A stretch of 14,096 bases of DNA from Spirochaetia bacterium. GTDB lineage: Bacteria > Spirochaetota > Spirochaetia > Treponematales > Breznakiellaceae. The notes under the pieces are model-generated. The model was not told the origin of the DNA and searched no databases. It saw nothing but the letters and a program-made list of their open reading frames with translations. A program made the translations under genes and the position numbers. The DNA is taken from assembly GCA_026002025.1 (NCBI GenBank), contig BOAU01000057.1, positions 1 to 14,096 of the forward strand, in the 5' to 3' direction. Each line of letters begins with the position of its first letter. The first letter of the stretch is position 1. Positions 12,478-14,096 of this stretch are shown here, piece after piece.

Positions 12478-13632
12478 TTTTGAAATTAAATTTTCCGCCT
12501 TTGTTTTGTAGCGATCTGGCGCCGCTTCCGCAGCCTCACGCAGAAAATCTATCGCGTCATTTCTGCGGCCCGTGGCAGCGGCGTTGATCCCCAGGGCGTA
12601 GAATACAAGCGCTTCGTCGGCGCCGCAGTCCAGGCTGGAAAAGTAGTACTGTTCCGCCAAATCAAATTCACTGTTTTCGTAGGCAAGGAGCCCCAGGTAG
12701 TAGTAGGGCGCGTAATGATCGGGCCTTTGATCCAGCGCATTGTAAAAGGCGGTTTCCGCCGCAACGGGATCTTTGGCCTCGTATGCCTTTTGCCCTTCCT
12801 CCATGAATTCCTGAAAGGTTTTGCGGGATGCCAGATAGGAAAGGTAGTCCCTGTTCATGGTTTCAGGATCGGCCCAGCGGAAGATATGCCTTGCCGCGGA
12901 CCCGGTGTTCTCCGTTGCTGTGGCTGAGGGGAAAAGGAGCATGAAACTTTCCACCAGGGACCGGAAGTAATCTTCATTGCTGCTGTTCAGAAAAAAAGAT
13001 ACCGCCGCCCAGGACAGGGCTGTCCAGGACTGGGCTTGAAAATTTTCCTTGATTTCATTGCCGCCCGCGCGGAGGATCGCCTCCAGGGGCGGGGCGTCCG
13101 ATCCCAGCGCTTTAACCGTCCCAAGCCAGGACAGGTTTTCTTCATAGATCATTTCCCCATCAGGGGAAAAATTCAGGGTACTGAAGTAGACGGCAAAACC
13201 TTCCTGTATCCACTCAGGCGGATTGGGAACAAAGGCCCGCAGGTACTGGATAAAGGCCTGATAGGGCAGAGCCCTTCCATCATCGGCGCTGAAACGGTTG
13301 ATCACCAGTTCCCTTTTGTCCTTTTCATTGTAATGAATGTAGACCGCACCCGGCCGCTTTTCCCCCAGGCGCGCGGAAACATATTCGTCATAGCGGTCAT
13401 TATTCAGGAAAACCTGTACCTTGAGGGGATTTTCCAGCGCGGCGCTTTCAAAACGGAATATCCGGTTATACACCGCAAAACGGCTTTCCAGGTCGCGGGC
13501 AATCTGGGTCCCCTCTTTTCCATCGCCGTCTGCGACAAGCACCTTGTAATGCTGGGCAGCGGCAAAGACGGGGCGGAAAAGGCCGCACCCAATCAGCATC
13601 GTACAAAAAAATATTTTCGAAAAAAGTTTCAT
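12469..13632 (-). CDS. Exported TPR protein with a degenerate peptidase-MA-like domain
   Basis: A 387-residue protein. The N-terminus MKLFSKIFFCTMLIGCGLF is a signal sequence with a lipobox-like L-I-G-C (Cys16). Cleavage at VFA/AAQ by signal peptidase I is the alternative. Residues 28-180 follow the layout of a gluzincin (peptidase MA-like) fold, with PEWIQEGFAVYF holding a third-ligand-like Glu144. Where HExxH is expected the sequence is YQAFIQY (124-130), so both metal-binding His are missing. Residues of about 280-380 hold two to three TPR units (AAETAFYNALDQRPDHYAPYYYLGLLAY and the next). A periplasmic or lipoprotein scaffold is inferred. ATG 13632 is preferred over TTG 13647 because GAGGAA (13645-13640) sits 7 nt before it and overlaps the TTG. 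It lies 23 bp downstream of the Asp23-like gene. Confidence 0.8.
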   Translation of the reverse strand: MKLFSKIFFCTMLIGCGLFRPVFAAAQHYKVLVADGDGKEGTQIARDLESRFAVYNRIFRFESAALENPLKVQVFLNNDRYDEYVSARLGEKRPGAVYIHYNEKDKRELVINRFSADDGRALPYQAFIQYLRAFVPNPPEWIQEGFAVYFSTLNFSPDGEMIYEENLSWLGTVKALGSDAPPLEAILRAGGNEIKENFQAQSWTALSWAAVSFFLNSSNEDYFRSLVESFMLLFPSATATENTGSAARHIFRWADPETMNRDYLSYLASRKTFQEFMEEGQKAYEAKDPVAAETAFYNALDQRPDHYAPYYYLGLLAYENSEFDLAEQYYFSSLDCGADEALVFYALGINAAATGRRNDAIDFLREAAEAAPDRYKTKAENLISKLR

Positions 13633-13655
13633 TCCCAATTTCCTCAATCACAGTA

Positions 13656-14096
13656 TTACTGAATAATTTTATCAATAATGATATTCACTTCCTCGATCAG
13701 AATCCCCGTGTACCGTTCGATGTTGTCGATGATGTACTGCTGCATCTCGTGGATGTTCCCCCCAAGCTGAATGCCGTAGGGCACATCAATGGTGATCACC
13801 AGCCGGTAGCCCATGGCGTCATCCCGGACGGAGATCTTCTTAATCCTGATCTCCTGATTGTATTCGTCCACACAGTGGATGACCATTTGGCTTAGGGCCG
13901 CCTCTGAAATGATCACCTTTCCCCGTTTTGAATATTCGGGCCGCACCACCGACTTTTCGTGCATCTTCGGCATCGGCCCGATGCCCGTCGGCCCCTTCTT
14001 CCGGGTAAAGATCCTGATGGCATCGTAAAAAATATTCGGGTAGCTCCGCTTGACTTCGATTGACGGCACGGGGATCACATGTTTCCCCTCGATCTT
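13656..14096 (-). CDS. Asp23/Gls24-family protein (5' end beyond the window)
   Basis: The visible 146 codons run open to the right edge. GTG 14078 is only an internal codon candidate, because K-I-E-G-K-H is readable upstream of it. Residues from about KRGKVIISEAALSQMVIHCVDE to the end match the Asp23/Gls24 alkaline-shock fold: an opening I-S-E-A helix, a beta sheet with RLVITIDVPYGIQLGGNIHEMQ, and a closing YTGILIEEVNIIID. Asp23-type proteins are small, soluble and linked to cell-envelope stress in Gram-positives. Their role in spirochaetes is not established. The N-terminal part (YPNIFYDAIRIFTRKKGPTGIGPMPKMHEKS) is an unusual lead that I cannot assign. It precedes the exported TPR gene on the same strand by 23 bp, so a shared transcript is likely. 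Confidence 0.75.
   Translation of the reverse strand, partial: KIEGKHVIPVPSIEVKRSYPNIFYDAIRIFTRKKGPTGIGPMPKMHEKSVVRPEYSKRGKVIISEAALSQMVIHCVDEYNQEIRIKKISVRDDAMGYRLVITIDVPYGIQLGGNIHEMQQYIIDNIERYTGILIEEVNIIIDKIIQ

Overview
The window looks like chromosomal DNA of a Treponema-like spirochaete with fairly high GC, in the range of termite-gut or environmental treponemes. The main pointer is a P83/100-family antigen gene (5246-6826), a family known from Borrelia and Treponema. Supporting genes are a pyruvate,phosphate dikinase, ferredoxin-tailed aldo/keto reductases, PcnB and an Asp23-like protein. The genus is inferred from gene content, not from a marker gene. The region is densely coding, with no gene-free stretch above 300 bp.

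Left end (1-1466): bases 1-75 are an exact reverse complement of bases 1661-1735, inside the aldo/keto reductase downstream. At base 75/76 this joins the C-terminal PEP/pyruvate domain of a pyruvate,phosphate dikinase that has lost its N-terminal two thirds. An inverted chimera of assembly or amplification is the simplest reading. The dikinase continues in frame into a 162-residue Lys/Ala/Pro tail with five AT-hook-like KPGRP motifs (histone H1-like). That tail also has its own strong Shine-Dalgarno and ATG. A clear terminator follows.

Redox/transport block (1470-6900): a canonical aldo/keto reductase with two Cys clusters and an MFS transporter lie on the plus strand. They converge on a second Cys-cluster aldo/keto reductase that has kept only the Asp of the catalytic tetrad. 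The second reductase is coupled by a TAATG overlap to the P83/100 gene upstream of it. A divergent, AT-richer spacer with a near-palindrome and a small orphan ORF (6956-7183) follows.

Right half (7180-14096): a minus-strand pair encodes an RlmD/RlmC-type rRNA uridine methyltransferase and, overlapping it by 8 bp, a membrane-anchored PQQ-like beta-propeller protein with HEAT-like repeats. Divergent from these is a plus-strand pair, a monoacylglycerol-lipase-like hydrolase and PcnB (RNA polyadenylation). PcnB ends in a 9-bp tail-to-tail overlap with an exported TPR protein whose peptidase-like domain has lost HExxH. Upstream of the TPR gene is an Asp23/Gls24-like gene that runs off the right edge.

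I did not find a coherent new defence or mobile system. The most unusual items are the dikinase/H1-AT-hook fusion with its nested start, the inverted junction, and the two proteins with degenerate catalytic sites.
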